Part shown: positions 7,871 to 18,829 of the stretch, piece after piece | How the letters are laid out: every line of letters begins with the position of its first letter | Numbering within the stretch: the first letter of the stretch is position 1 | Assembly (NCBI RefSeq): GCF_025837095.1 | Contig: NZ_CP107551.1 | Location: forward strand, 2,598,668 to 2,662,667 | Direction of reading: 5' to 3' | Length of the DNA stretch: 64,000 nt | Source: Rhodococcus sp. Z13 | Lineage (GTDB): Bacteria > Actinomycetota > Actinomycetes > Mycobacteriales > Mycobacteriaceae | Made by a program: the position numbers and the translations under genes | The notes under the pieces: generated by a model | What the model was told of the DNA's origin: nothing | Databases searched by the model: none | The model's input: only the letters and a program-made list of their open reading frames with translations

Positions 7871-8968
7871 TCAGGCGGTGAGGCCGATGACCTTGTATTC
7901 GAGGTATTCGCCGGAGTGCACCGGGTCGTGGACCGGCGGGTGGTCGGCGTCGGTGCACGAGGGCAGGCATTCGATGATCGCGGACCAGTTGGGGGTGTGG
8001 AAGAACGGCATGGAGATGCGTTCGCGGTCCCACTTCTCCGGCGGCGGGGGCAGGATGCGGTGGTGGGTGGAGACCCAGCGGTTGTTGGTCCAGATGGCCA
8101 TGAGGTCACCGATGTTCACGACGAACGAGTTCTCGATGAACGGCACGTCGACCCATTCGCCGGTGGAGCGGTCGACGACCTGCAGGCCGCCCTCCTCGTC
8201 CTGGTAGAGGATCGTGAGGGTGCCGGAGTCGGTGTGCGGGAACTTGCGGAACTGCCCTTCCACCGGGGGTGTGGTGATGGGCGGGTAGTAGTTCGCGCAG
8301 AGGTTGGTGAGGTGGTTGTCGAACAGGCCGTCGAAGAAGTGCTCGTCGAGTTCGAGGCCGAGGGCGAAGAACCGCATGACCTCGAGCGCGAGGTGTTCGA
8401 GTTCGCCGTAGTACTCCAGCCAGGCCGGACGGAAGTCCTCGAGGCCGGGCAGGTCGGGCCAGCGGTTGGGACGGGTCCACACCTCGGCGCCCTCGGCGAG
8501 TTCGGTGGTGTCGGCGACGCCGGGTTCGCCGGCGCGGTTCATGGTGAACAGCTCGCACAGGTCCGGCGGCGAGTCGAGGCCGGTGGCGAGGCCGTCGGCG
8601 CTGGCGCCGTCGCGACCCTTGGTGCTGACGCGGCCCTCGTGGAACAGGCGCAGGCCTCGCAGGGTCACGTCGCCGGGCGGGGCGACAAGGTGGCGTCGCT
8701 GTTCGAGTGGGACGTGGAAGAAGCGGCGGGTGGCGTCGAGGACCCGGTCGATGAGGGCGCGGTCGATGCCGTGGCCGGAGAGCACGAAGAATCCGGAGGT
8801 GCGGCAGGCCTTGTCGAGCGCCCGCCCGACCGCGGCACGGGCGGCGGGATCGCCGGTGAGGGCGAGGGTGAGGTCGATCTGGGGGATGTAGCCGTCGAGG
8901 AGGACCGGGGAGTCCACGACGGTGGTGGGAGTGCTGCTGGGGTTCGTCACGGTTTCATCGTTGGGCAC
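7871..8968 (-). CDS. 2-oxoglutarate/Fe(II) oxygenase, isopenicillin N synthase family
   Basis: A soluble non-heme iron oxygenase of 365 residues. The N-terminal domain (PQIDLTLAL ... FFVLSGHGID) is the usual DIOX_N part, and the C-terminal double-stranded beta helix carries the iron ligands: His and Asp in FPHTDSGTLT near residue 245 and the distal His in VSTHHRILPPP, where the Arg should bind the 2-oxoglutarate carboxylate. It is the first gene of the block that continues with lipoprotein, permease and ATPase in the same direction. The substrate is unknown. Families with this fold include thymine hydroxylase, ethylene-forming enzyme and desaturases. GTG 8968 is the only suitable start. Confidence 0.88.
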   Translation of the reverse strand: MPNDETVTNPSSTPTTVVDSPVLLDGYIPQIDLTLALTGDPAARAAVGRALDKACRTSGFFVLSGHGIDRALIDRVLDATRRFFHVPLEQRRHLVAPPGDVTLRGLRLFHEGRVSTKGRDGASADGLATGLDSPPDLCELFTMNRAGEPGVADTTELAEGAEVWTRPNRWPDLPGLEDFRPAWLEYYGELEHLALEVMRFFALGLELDEHFFDGLFDNHLTNLCANYYPPITTPPVEGQFRKFPHTDSGTLTILYQDEEGGLQVVDRSTGEWVDVPFIENSFVVNIGDLMAIWTNNRWVSTHHRILPPPPEKWDRERISMPFFHTPNWSAIIECLPSCTDADHPPVHDPVHSGEYLEYKVIGLTA

Positions 8969-9108
8969 GCCGATGACGAATATTGTTGCGTAGATTAACT
9001 ACATGTTACCGGTTTGTCCGGTTTCGTTCCGTCTGCGTAAAGCCGCAGTTCGCGCGCCGGATCGAGGTTCGCCCCCGCTGCAGCAGGGGTGAAACCCGGT
9101 CGGGCGCG

Positions 9109-9363
9109 TCAGGATTCGGAACGGTCGTCCTTGCCGGGACCGAACGCCCGGCGGACCGAGCGCGTCGACACGACCCCCATCACCGCGACGGCCGCGACGA
9201 TACCGACCAGCGCGACGACCAGCCCGAGCACCGGGCCCGGCCGCAGCGCGACGACCACGACGGCGGTGACGACCAGGACCGAGGAGGCCGCACCGACGGA
9301 GATCAGGGCGTGGCGGCCGAGGGAGAACTCCCCGCCCGGCCGGCCGCGCCCCGTCTTGCTCAC
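9109..9363 (-). CDS. Small two-helix membrane protein after hisH
   Basis: An 84-residue protein from GTG 9363, whose start overlaps the hisH stop by 4 bases. Two hydrophobic helices are visible, about residues 19-41 ([20 protein letters not shown]) and 46-66 ([20 protein letters not shown]), followed by a basic, charged tail ([18 protein letters not shown]). No enzymatic motif is seen. The coupling to hisH suggests it is a real gene of the histidine operon, but a role in histidine synthesis is not implied by its sequence. After it the operon is interrupted by about 140 bases that precede the oxygenase gene. Confidence 0.75.
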   Translation of the reverse strand: MSKTGRGRPGGEFSLGRHALISVGAASSVLVVTAVVVVALRPGPVLGLVVALVGIVAAVAVMGVVSTRSVRRAFGPGKDDRSES

Positions 9364-9995
9364 AACGAGCGGACCCAGTTCTCCAGCAGCTGCGCACCCG
9401 CGTCGCCGGACTTCTCCGGATGGAACTGGGTGGCCGACAGCGGGCCGTTCTCGACGGCGGCGACGAACCTGTCGCCGTGCTCGGCCCAGGTCACCTTCGG
9501 CGGGTCGAGACGCTCGGGGTCGGCGAGCTCCCACGTGCGGGCGGCGTAGGAGTGGACGAAGTAGAAGCGGGTGCCGGGGTCCATGCCCGCGAACAGCACC
9601 GAGTCGGCCGGGGCCTCGACGGTGTTCCAGCCCATGTGCGGCAGCACCGGGGCGTCGAGGCGCTCGACGGTGCCGGGCCACTCCCCGCAGCCCTCGGTCT
9701 CGATGCCGTGCTCGACACCGCGCTCGAACAGGATCTGCATGCCGACGCAGATACCGAGCACCGGGCGGCCACCGGCGAGGCGGGTGCCGATGATCTTGTG
9801 GCCGCCGACGGCGAGCAGGCCCTTCATGCACGCGTCGAAGGCACCGACGCCGGGAACGACGAGTCCGTCCGCGGCGAGCGCGACCTTCGGATCCGAGGTG
9901 ACCTCGACCTGCACGCCGGTGCGGGCGACGGCCCGGGTGGCGGAGTGGAGATTGCCCGAGCCGTAGTCGAGGACGGCGACCGTGGTTGCGCTCAT
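9360..9995 (-). CDS. hisH: Imidazole glycerol phosphate synthase, glutaminase subunit
   Basis: HisH hydrolyses glutamine and passes ammonia to HisF. The 211 residues form a class I glutamine amidotransferase: the N-terminal [13 protein letters not shown], the nucleophile cysteine in [11 protein letters not shown] near residue 83, and the catalytic His-Pro-Glu in [10 protein letters not shown] near the C-terminus. Relatives usually read 'PVLGICLGMQ'; the valine is a conservative change. It follows the MFS gene by 10 bases. In mycobacteria hisA would come next; here a membrane protein gene and a four-gene transport block intervene. Confidence 0.97.
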   Translation of the reverse strand: MSATTVAVLDYGSGNLHSATRAVARTGVQVEVTSDPKVALAADGLVVPGVGAFDACMKGLLAVGGHKIIGTRLAGGRPVLGICVGMQILFERGVEHGIETEGCGEWPGTVERLDAPVLPHMGWNTVEAPADSVLFAGMDPGTRFYFVHSYAARTWELADPERLDPPKVTWAEHGDRFVAAVENGPLSATQFHPEKSGDAGAQLLENWVRSL

Positions 9996-10005
9996 GATCT
10001 CGATT

Positions 10006-11163
10006 CTAGGGGGTGGGGCGGGGGCGCTCCGACGGCCCGGTCAGTCGGGCGAGCAGCGGCAGGATCGGCACCAGCACCGCCGCGACGGTGAACGCCGCCG
10101 GATAACCGGCCGCGGCGGCCACCGCACCGAGCGCGAACGATCCCGCGCCGGTACCGGCGTCGAAACCGATGTTCCAGGCCGCGCTCGCCGACCCGGTGTT
10201 GCCGGCCCCGGCCCGCCGGAACGCGACGAGCAGCGCCTCGTTCTGCACGATGCCGAAACCGACGCCGAAGCACACCGCCGCACCGACCAGCGCGACGGTG
10301 CCGCCGCGGTCGTCGGCGACGAGAGCGAAGGGCACCATCGCCAGCGCCGCCAGCGCGAGACCGACCGGCAGCATCCGGCCCGCCCCGATCCGGTCGGCGA
10401 CCGCACCGGCGCCGTACCGGCCGACGAGCGTGGAGGCGCTGAGCACGGCGAGGGCCGCGGCGACCGGCAGGTCCTCGACCGCGATGCGCAGCAGCGAAGT
10501 GAGCCCGCCGTAGGCGATGGCCCCGGCACCGACCGCGACCATCGGGAACAGCAGCACCAGCGGCGGCACCCTCCGCACGGCCTTCTCCTGCCGGGCGGCG
10601 AGCCGCGGCAGGCGCACCGCGGCGAGCAGACCGGCCGACGAGATCACCGCGCCGAGCACGAACACCGGGGTGGTGGAGAGCCGGTCGACAATCGCCAGAC
10701 CCGCGGGCAGCCCCACGGTCTGGGAGGCGGCGATCGCGATGCCGAGCATGCCGGTCGCGCGGCCGAGCAGCCGCGGTGGGGCCAGTTCCCCGACGAGCGC
10801 GGCAGCGGCGACTGTGATCATCCCGAAGCCGATCCCGCGCAGCGCGGAGATCCCCAGCACCGACGCCGGGGCCATGGACACCAGGAACAGCAGCGAGGGC
10901 GGCCCGAGGAACAGGCAGCCCGCGACGAGGGTCGCCCGGTGCCCGAAGGACCGCAGCAGCCGCGGCATCGCCAGCTGGGTGAGCACGGTGGTGAGCATGA
11001 ACACCGCCGTCACCGACCCGGCGAGGGTGTCGCTGCCCCCGGCCTCGGCGATCGCCCACGGCACCACCGGCAGCAGCAGCGAGAAGCCGCCGAAGGCCGC
11101 CGCGGACGTCGACCACGCCGGAATCAGGCCGCGGACGGTGAACAGTCCCGCTCGGTCCGCCAC
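10006..11163 (-). CDS. Major facilitator superfamily transporter within the histidine operon
   Basis: A 385-residue membrane protein with about 12 hydrophobic helices. The loop after helix 2 ([17 protein letters not shown]) resembles the MFS signature, and the repeat after the central loop ([19 protein letters not shown]) is the second one. The central loop is basic ([17 protein letters not shown]). GTG 11163 follows the stop of the preceding 51-residue ORF by one base and is preferred; an in-frame GTG at 11193 would overlap that ORF. Being placed between hisB and hisH it is presumably co-transcribed with them. The substrate is unknown. Confidence 0.85.
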   Translation of the reverse strand: MADRAGLFTVRGLIPAWSTSAAAFGGFSLLLPVVPWAIAEAGGSDTLAGSVTAVFMLTTVLTQLAMPRLLRSFGHRATLVAGCLFLGPPSLLFLVSMAPASVLGISALRGIGFGMITVAAAALVGELAPPRLLGRATGMLGIAIAASQTVGLPAGLAIVDRLSTTPVFVLGAVISSAGLLAAVRLPRLAARQEKAVRRVPPLVLLFPMVAVGAGAIAYGGLTSLLRIAVEDLPVAAALAVLSASTLVGRYGAGAVADRIGAGRMLPVGLALAALAMVPFALVADDRGGTVALVGAAVCFGVGFGIVQNEALLVAFRRAGAGNTGSASAAWNIGFDAGTGAGSFALGAVAAAAGYPAAFTVAAVLVPILPLLARLTGPSERPRPTP

Positions 11164-11164
11164 G

Positions 11165-11320
11165 TCAGAGCAACCGGAGGATGCCGGCGACACCGGCCAG
11201 CAGGGTCAGCGCCAGCAGCACCCCCGCGAACAGGGTGTTGCGTGCCTTCCACATCGACCAGGTTCCTCCGGCCGCGAGGCCTGCGAGGATGAAGCACAGA
11301 TAGGTCAGCACCACATCCAT
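11165..11320 (-). CDS. Small membrane protein (51 aa) between hisB and the MFS gene
   Basis: A 51-residue protein from ATG 11320 to TGA 11165, beginning 3 bases after the hisB stop and ending 1 base before the MFS start. It consists of two hydrophobic segments (VVLTYLCFILAGLAAGG and TLFAGVLLALTLLAGVAGI) joined by a short polar turn containing SMWKARN. The tight packing with hisB and the MFS gene is strong support for translation. No function can be assigned; a small partner subunit of the adjacent transporter is one possibility. Confidence 0.7.
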   Translation of the reverse strand: MDVVLTYLCFILAGLAAGGTWSMWKARNTLFAGVLLALTLLAGVAGILRLL

Positions 11321-11323
11321 GGA

Positions 11324-14381
<3,058 letters not shown>

Positions 14382-14417
14382 GAGGTGTCCTCTCTCGCAG
14401 AACAGGGATCGACGTCC

Positions 14418-14423
14418 ATTATC
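14418..14423 (-). promoter_or_regulatory. Candidate -10 element of the histidine operon
   Basis: GATAAT on the minus strand lies 37 bases before the hisD start, a sensible distance for a promoter with a short leader. No strong -35 is seen at 16-18 bases. This is the best -10 match in the 132-base divergent region. Confidence 0.4.
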
Positions 14424-14501
14424 CGCGACGACGGGGTGTGCCTCGGCGTGCACTCCCTTACACCGCTCCTCCGGGGCGCCGGTGGGCCCGGTTCACCCCC
14501 T

Positions 14502-14513
14502 TATGCTGTCGGC
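14502..14513 (+). promoter_or_regulatory. -10 element for a leaderless XRE regulator mRNA
   Basis: TATGCT at 14502-14507 is followed by 6 bases and then ATG 14514. A transcript starting 6-8 bases after such a -10 would begin at the start codon, the leaderless arrangement common in actinobacteria. No ribosome binding site is visible, which fits. Confidence 0.55.
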
Positions 14514-14897
14514 ATGGACGAGGACGAGTCGCGCCCCACGACGCTGGGCGAACTGATCCGTCGTCAGCGCGAGTTGGCCGAACTGCCGATGCGGCAGCTC
14601 GCGGCGATGGTGGGTATCTCGAACCCGTACCTGTCGCAGATCGAGCGGAATCTGCGGGCGCCGAGCGAGCGGGTGCTGCATGCGATCGCGGAGCAATTGC
14701 ACCTGTCCGCAGACACTCTCGCGGCGCACCTGTCCCCCGGCGAGGAGCGCGAGTCGGCGGTCGTGCGCGCGATCCGGGAGGACCCGGACCTGACCAATGC
14801 GCAGCGGCGGTCGCTCGAGGAGATGTACGAGGCGTTCCGCGAGGTGACGATCGCGCGCCGTCGACGTGGCGCAAGCCGTGATCCCGAGGACGAGTGA
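14514..14897 (+). CDS. XRE-family transcriptional regulator (Rv0474-like)
   Basis: A 127-residue DNA-binding protein. The helix-turn-helix spans about residues 11-65 (LGELIRRQRELAELPMRQL, then MVGISNPYLSQIERNLRAPS, then LHAIAEQLHLSADTL). The C-terminal half is charged and helical (EEMYEAFREVTIARRRR). It resembles the XRE regulator that lies beside the HbhA adhesin gene in mycobacteria (Rv0474/Rv0475); here the phasin, also a Lys/Ala-rich helical protein, is two genes downstream. Control of the PHA genes through the TGCTAAC sites is plausible but inferred from position only. Confidence 0.8.
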   Translation: MDEDESRPTTLGELIRRQRELAELPMRQLAAMVGISNPYLSQIERNLRAPSERVLHAIAEQLHLSADTLAAHLSPGEERESAVVRAIREDPDLTNAQRRSLEEMYEAFREVTIARRRRGASRDPEDE

Positions 14898-15078
14898 CGA
14901 TTCTCACACCTACCCTCGGCGTGTGAGACCCGGGAGTGCGCCCGGGCAGGTCAACACCCCATACACCCGGTACGTTACGAACCTGCAGGTCGCACGTACC
15001 TCGAAGTAAGGTGCGCGGCCCCGGGTGTGATGCAAGCCTCGGCTCCGGACCCATCCGCCCGTCTTCCGGAGTTGCTCG
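14898..15078 (+). promoter_or_regulatory. Region before phaC with inverted repeats
   Basis: This 181-base gap holds no gene. GGTACGT (14969-14975) and ACGTACC (14994-15000) form a 7-bp inverted repeat with an 18-base spacer that contains the 10-bp palindrome ACCTGCAGGT (14981-14990). These may be operator or promoter elements for phaC. A GGAG lies about 8 bases before GTG 15079. Confidence 0.35.
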
Positions 15079-16767
15079 GTGCTCAACGATCTGCAGAAGA
15101 AACTCACCTCCACGCTCGACCCCATCGGCTGGGGTCCGGCCGTCGCCTCCGTCGCCGGTCGCGCCGCGAAGAACCCGCGGGGTGTCGCGGAGGCGACCAC
15201 GGAGTACGCCCACCGCCTGGCGAACATCCCGGCGGCGGCGACCCGGGTGTGGAACGCGACCGACCCCCTGCCGCCGGTCCCGATCGACCCGAAGGACCGC
15301 CGGTTCGCCGACGCGGCCTGGAAGGAGAACCCGGCCTACTTCTCGCTGCTGCAGAGCTATCTGGCCACGCGGGAGTACGTCGAGGATCTGACCGAGGCCG
15401 GCTCGGGCGATCCGGTGCAGGACGGCAAGGCCCGGCAGTTCGCGAACCTGATGTTCGACGCACTGGCCCCGTCCAACTTCCTCATCAATCCCGGTGTGCT
15501 CGTGCGTGCGCTGGACACGGGCGGTGCGAGCCTGTTCCGGGGCGCGAAGTTCGCCCTCGAGGACCTGGTGCACCGCAAGGGGGTGCCACTCAAGGTCGAC
15601 CGCGAGGCGTTCACGCTCGGCGAGAACATGGCCGCGACCCCCGGCAAGGTCGTCTTCCGCAACGACCTGATCGAGGTCATCCAGTACGCGCCGCAGACCG
15701 AGCAGGTGCACGAGATCCCGATCCTGGCGGCGCCGCCGTGGATCAACAAGTACTACATCCTCGATCTGGCGCCGCAACGCAGCCTGCTCGAGTGGGCGGT
15801 GCAGCACAACCGCACGGTGTTCACGATCTCGTACCGCAACCCGGACGAGTCGATGAGCGACATCACGATGGACGACTACTACCGGCAGGGCATCGCCACG
15901 GCGCTGGACGTCGTCGAGGAGATCACCGGCGCGTCGCGCATCGAGGTGCTGTCGATCTGCCTCGGCGGCGCGATGGCCGCGATGGCCGCCGCGCGCATGG
16001 GCAAGCTGGGCGACAAGCGCATCAGCGCGTTCACCATGCTCAACACGCTGCTGGACTACAGCGAGGTCGGGGAGCTGGCGCTGCTGACCGATCCGGCGAC
16101 GCTCGACCGGGTCGAGTACCGGATGAGCCGGCAGGGCTTCCTGTCGGGCAGCGAGATGGCCGGCAGTTTCGACATGATCCGGGCGCGGGACCTGGTGTTC
16201 AACTACTGGGTGTCGCGGTGGATGAAGGGCGAGAAGCCGGCGGCGTTCGACATCCTCGCCTGGAACGAGGACAGCACCCGGATGCCGGCGAAGATGCACT
16301 CGCACTATCTGCGGTCGCTCTACGGCCGCAACGAGCTCGCGCGCGGGGTGTACGAGCTGGACGGCGAGGTGCTGGATCTGTCGGACATCACCTGCGACAC
16401 CTACGTGGTGGGTGCGATCAACGACCACATCGTGCCGTGGACGTCGTCGTACAAGGCCACGAATCTGCTCGGCGGGTCGGTGCGGTACGTGCTCTCCAGC
16501 GGCGGGCACATCGCGGGGGCGGTGAACCCGCCGAACCCGAAGGCGTGGTTCGAGGCGGTCGGCGCGCCCGACGCCGACGAACCGCCGGCCCTGCCGGAGG
16601 AACCGAAGGCGTGGAGCGACAAGGCTTCCCGCGTCGCCGGGTCGTGGTGGGAGGACTGGACGGTGTGGTCGACGAAGCGTGCGGGGGCGCTCGTCGCCCC
16701 GCCGCGGATGGGCAGCGACGCCCATCCCCCGCTGGGTGACGCGCCGGGTACCTACGTCTTCTCCTGA
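15079..16767 (+). CDS. phaC: Class I polyhydroxyalkanoate synthase
   Basis: It polymerises hydroxyacyl-CoA into polyester storage granules. The 562 residues match class I synthases. The lipase-like box is S-I-C-L-G-G with catalytic Cys near residue 294; the aspartate is in GAINDHIVPW and the histidine in SSGGHIAGAVNPP. Other family segments are YFSLLQSYL and the tryptophan-rich C-terminus SWWEDWTVWST. No phaE or phaR subunit is adjacent, consistent with class I. GTG 15079 has GGAG upstream. The phasin gene follows after 111 bases that hold an operator-like region. Confidence 0.95.
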   Translation: MLNDLQKKLTSTLDPIGWGPAVASVAGRAAKNPRGVAEATTEYAHRLANIPAAATRVWNATDPLPPVPIDPKDRRFADAAWKENPAYFSLLQSYLATREYVEDLTEAGSGDPVQDGKARQFANLMFDALAPSNFLINPGVLVRALDTGGASLFRGAKFALEDLVHRKGVPLKVDREAFTLGENMAATPGKVVFRNDLIEVIQYAPQTEQVHEIPILAAPPWINKYYILDLAPQRSLLEWAVQHNRTVFTISYRNPDESMSDITMDDYYRQGIATALDVVEEITGASRIEVLSICLGGAMAAMAAARMGKLGDKRISAFTMLNTLLDYSEVGELALLTDPATLDRVEYRMSRQGFLSGSEMAGSFDMIRARDLVFNYWVSRWMKGEKPAAFDILAWNEDSTRMPAKMHSHYLRSLYGRNELARGVYELDGEVLDLSDITCDTYVVGAINDHIVPWTSSYKATNLLGGSVRYVLSSGGHIAGAVNPPNPKAWFEAVGAPDADEPPALPEEPKAWSDKASRVAGSWWEDWTVWSTKRAGALVAPPRMGSDAHPPLGDAPGTYVFS

Positions 16768-16775
16768 GGTGTTGC

Positions 16776-16808
16776 CTGTTAGCAATCATCTTGCTAACCT
16801 GCTAACAG
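16776..16808. promoter_or_regulatory. Three TGCTAAC half-sites before the phasin gene
   Basis: GTTAGCAA (16778-16785), 5 bases, and TTGCTAAC (16791-16798) form a perfect 8-bp inverted repeat. A third copy, TGCTAACAG (16800-16808), is the reverse complement of 16776-16784. Three copies of the same half-site in 33 bp, 70 bases before the phasin start, point to a repressor operator. In other bacteria phasin genes are controlled by granule-sensing repressors; which regulator binds here is unknown. Confidence 0.7.
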
Positions 16809-16878
16809 CGCCGTACGCGGTGCATCCGACATCGCAGTCCCGCTCACCGTCCACGAGCACCCGACGAAAGGCACCACC

Positions 16879-17298
16879 ATGACCGCTCCGTCCAAGACCG
16901 CCAACGCCAAGGTCGCCGACGCCACCGCCAAGGCCACCGAGACCGCGTCGAAGGTCGCCGCCGACGCCACCGCGGCCGCCCAGCAGTCCGCCGAGAAGCT
17001 CACCGCCGGTGCCGCCGCCGTCGCCGACAAGGCCGCCGCCGACTTCACCAAGGTCGTCGACGAGGCCACCGAGCGTTTCCAGGAGTTCAACGCGAAGTTC
17101 GTCGAGGCCGCCAAGCAGGGCGGCAACCTCGGCGTCGACACCTACGAGAAGGCCGTCACCAGCCTGCTCGACCTGCAGGAGAAGGCCGCCGAGGCCACCC
17201 CGATCGAGTGGCTCGCCGACTTCACCAAGGCGCAGGTGTCGTTCGCCCGCGAACTCACCACCACGGTCACGAGCACCGCTCGCGACCTGCTGAAGTAA
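16879..17298 (+). CDS. Phasin (granule-associated protein)
   Basis: A 139-residue Ala/Lys/Thr-rich, amphipathic helical protein. The first 55 residues are low-complexity repeats of the AKVADATAKATETASKVAAD type, and the rest resembles the phasin domain (FTKVVDEATERFQEFNAKF, then NLGVDTYEKAVTSLLDLQEK). Phasins coat PHA granules and set their number and size. The position between phaC and an alpha/beta hydrolase supports this. Mycobacterial HbhA and the rhodococcal lipid-droplet protein TadA have a similar composition, so binding to other hydrophobic bodies is possible. Confidence 0.85.
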   Translation: MTAPSKTANAKVADATAKATETASKVAADATAAAQQSAEKLTAGAAAVADKAAADFTKVVDEATERFQEFNAKFVEAAKQGGNLGVDTYEKAVTSLLDLQEKAAEATPIEWLADFTKAQVSFARELTTTVTSTARDLLK

Positions 17299-17304
17299 GA
17301 CTGC

Positions 17305-18450
17305 GTGTCGAGACCGACACCGGCCTGGATCGCCGCGGCCCCGATTCGTATCGGGACCGCGGCGATCGCCGGTTGGAGCGCCTATCTCACGGGCCTGATC
17401 CGGCGCGGGGCCGGCCCCTGCACCCTCGTCGAGGACGCGACCCGCTTCACCCGGGTGCTGACCTCCACCTCCCCACCCCGGTGGGCGACGGACTGGCCGG
17501 TCGTCGCGGAGTGGCCGCTCGGCCGCCTGCGCGACTGCGGCGTCCCCGAAGTCCACGGGGACGAGGCACACGGGGACGGGGTACACCGTGACGAGATCCC
17601 GACCCTGCTACTGCCACCGCATTCCGGCACCCACTCGTGCATCGTCGACCACTCGCCGGGACGCAGCCAGGTCGAGGCGCTGCGGGCCGGCGGCCTGACC
17701 CGGCTGCACTGTCTCGAATGGGCCCCGGCCACCCCGGAGACGAACCACTGCTCGATCGACGAGCACCTCGCAGTGGTCGACGCCGCGATCCGGCGGCTCG
17801 GCGGGCAGGTGCACCTGATCGGCGACAGCCAGGGCGGCTGGCTCGGCGCGATCCACGCGGCGCTGCACCCCGAGACGGTGCGGACGCTGACGGTGGCCGG
17901 GGCGCCGATCGACTTCCACGTCGATCAACCGGCCCTCGCGGCGCTCGCCGATCTGCCTGCCGGGGCGGGGGCGTCAGCGCTCGACGTCTGGTACGGCACC
18001 GCCCGGGCGCTGGGCCTGCCCGCCACCGATCCCGTCGGCGAGCTCGAACGCGCGATGACGCTGCTCGGCCACCTCGACGATCCCGAGGCGGTGAGACGGT
18101 GGGAGGCCGAGCACCGCTGGTTCTCGTGGCGGCAGGAGATCCCGGTCGCATTCCGGGAGTGGATCATGCGGCACCTGTTCGTCGGTAACGACCTCGTCGC
18201 GGGCCGACTGGTCGCCGAGGGGCGCAGGGTGGACCTGTCGGCGGTGCACTGTCCCGTGCATCTGATCGCGGGCCGGCACGATCCGGTCGCGACCCCGCGG
18301 CAGGTCGCCGCGCTCGCCGCGCACGTGGCGACCCCGCGGTCGGCGATCACCACCACCGTCGTCGACGACGGTCACATCGGCTTGTTCGTCGGCCGCCGCG
18401 CGCTCGCGCAGGTGTGGACGCCGCACGCGCGGCGCCTGCTGGACTCGTAG
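17305..18450 (+). CDS. Alpha/beta hydrolase, possible PHA depolymerase or PhaC-like enzyme
   Basis: It starts at GTG 17305, 6 bases after the phasin stop, so it is probably in one mRNA with it. The 381 residues show an alpha/beta-hydrolase triad: nucleophile Ser175 in LIGDSQGGWLG, aspartate in IAGRHDPVATP, and histidine in VDDGHIGLF. The serine in place of the cysteine of PhaC argues for hydrolysis rather than polymerisation. An N-terminal helix (PIRIGTAAIAGWSAYLTGL) may bind granules or membrane. Residues 82-97 (VHGDEAHGDGVHRDEI) are coded by three 15-bp repeats at 17551-17595. Context suggests storage-polymer turnover; the exact substrate is unproven. Confidence 0.75.
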   Translation: MSRPTPAWIAAAPIRIGTAAIAGWSAYLTGLIRRGAGPCTLVEDATRFTRVLTSTSPPRWATDWPVVAEWPLGRLRDCGVPEVHGDEAHGDGVHRDEIPTLLLPPHSGTHSCIVDHSPGRSQVEALRAGGLTRLHCLEWAPATPETNHCSIDEHLAVVDAAIRRLGGQVHLIGDSQGGWLGAIHAALHPETVRTLTVAGAPIDFHVDQPALAALADLPAGAGASALDVWYGTARALGLPATDPVGELERAMTLLGHLDDPEAVRRWEAEHRWFSWRQEIPVAFREWIMRHLFVGNDLVAGRLVAEGRRVDLSAVHCPVHLIAGRHDPVATPRQVAALAAHVATPRSAITTTVVDDGHIGLFVGRRALAQVWTPHARRLLDS

Positions 18451-18514
18451 CCGCGCGGCCCGCGGACGGAAACACGGTGTAGACCGGTTGTTTCCGTCCG
18501 CGGCGGTCGCGCGG
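18451..18514. terminator. Strong bidirectional hairpin between convergent genes
   Basis: A perfect 15-bp inverted repeat (CCGCGGACGGAAACA at 18460-18474 and its complement at 18489-18503) has a 14-base loop. An outer pair, CCGCGCG (18451-18457) and CGCGCGG (18508-18514), can extend it. It lies between the stop of the hydrolase and that of the DUF2470 gene and should end transcription from both sides. Confidence 0.8.
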
Positions 18515-18516
18515 GA

Positions 18517-18810
18517 TCAGGACGGGGTGTCGACACCGAGGCGGACGCACGCCGCCTTGTAGAGATCGACGACGGCGGTCCGCAGACCCGCCCGGTCGGT
18601 GACGGGTTCGATCCACGGGATCCGCACGGTGCGGTCGCGGCCGTCGATCTCGACGGTCCACTCCCCCGATTCGCTGTCGACACCGGTCATACGGGCCCGC
18701 GTGGCGCCGGGTTCGGCGAAGGCACGCACGATGAGCAGGCTGTCGTCGGCGTGGTCGTCGTTCATGTGGGCGGTCACCGCCGCCACGACGGCAGCATCGA
18801 AGTCGGTCAC
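18517..18810 (-). CDS. DUF2470-domain protein (97 aa)
   Basis: A small protein from GTG 18810. The segment AVVAAVTAHMNDDHADDSLLIVRAF is the N-terminal signature of DUF2470, a domain found alone or at the C-terminus of HugZ-type haem-utilisation proteins. The later part (TVEIDGRDRTVRIPW, then GLRTAVVDLYKAACVRLG) also fits. Haem binding or a redox role is inferred from the HugZ link only. It lies 19 bases after the TetR gene in the same direction and may be co-transcribed with it. Confidence 0.75.
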   Translation of the reverse strand: MTDFDAAVVAAVTAHMNDDHADDSLLIVRAFAEPGATRARMTGVDSESGEWTVEIDGRDRTVRIPWIEPVTDRAGLRTAVVDLYKAACVRLGVDTPS

Positions 18811-18829
18811 GGGCGCCGAGCCTAGCCGA

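Noticed and set aside
9008-9022. A short inverted repeat ACCGG-N5-CCGGT before the oxygenase gene
   Set aside because: Five-base GC arms are expected by chance at this GC content; kept only as a note.
14382-14453. A possible histidine leader peptide upstream of hisD
   Set aside because: The 24 codons from GTG 14453 contain only two separated His codons before the last few, are in frame with hisD without a stop, and no attenuator hairpin is seen.
14458-16785. A 775-codon open frame on the minus strand across phaC and the XRE regulator gene
   Set aside because: It is a GC-rich shadow frame of phaC; the translation is rich in Arg/His/Val with no family features.
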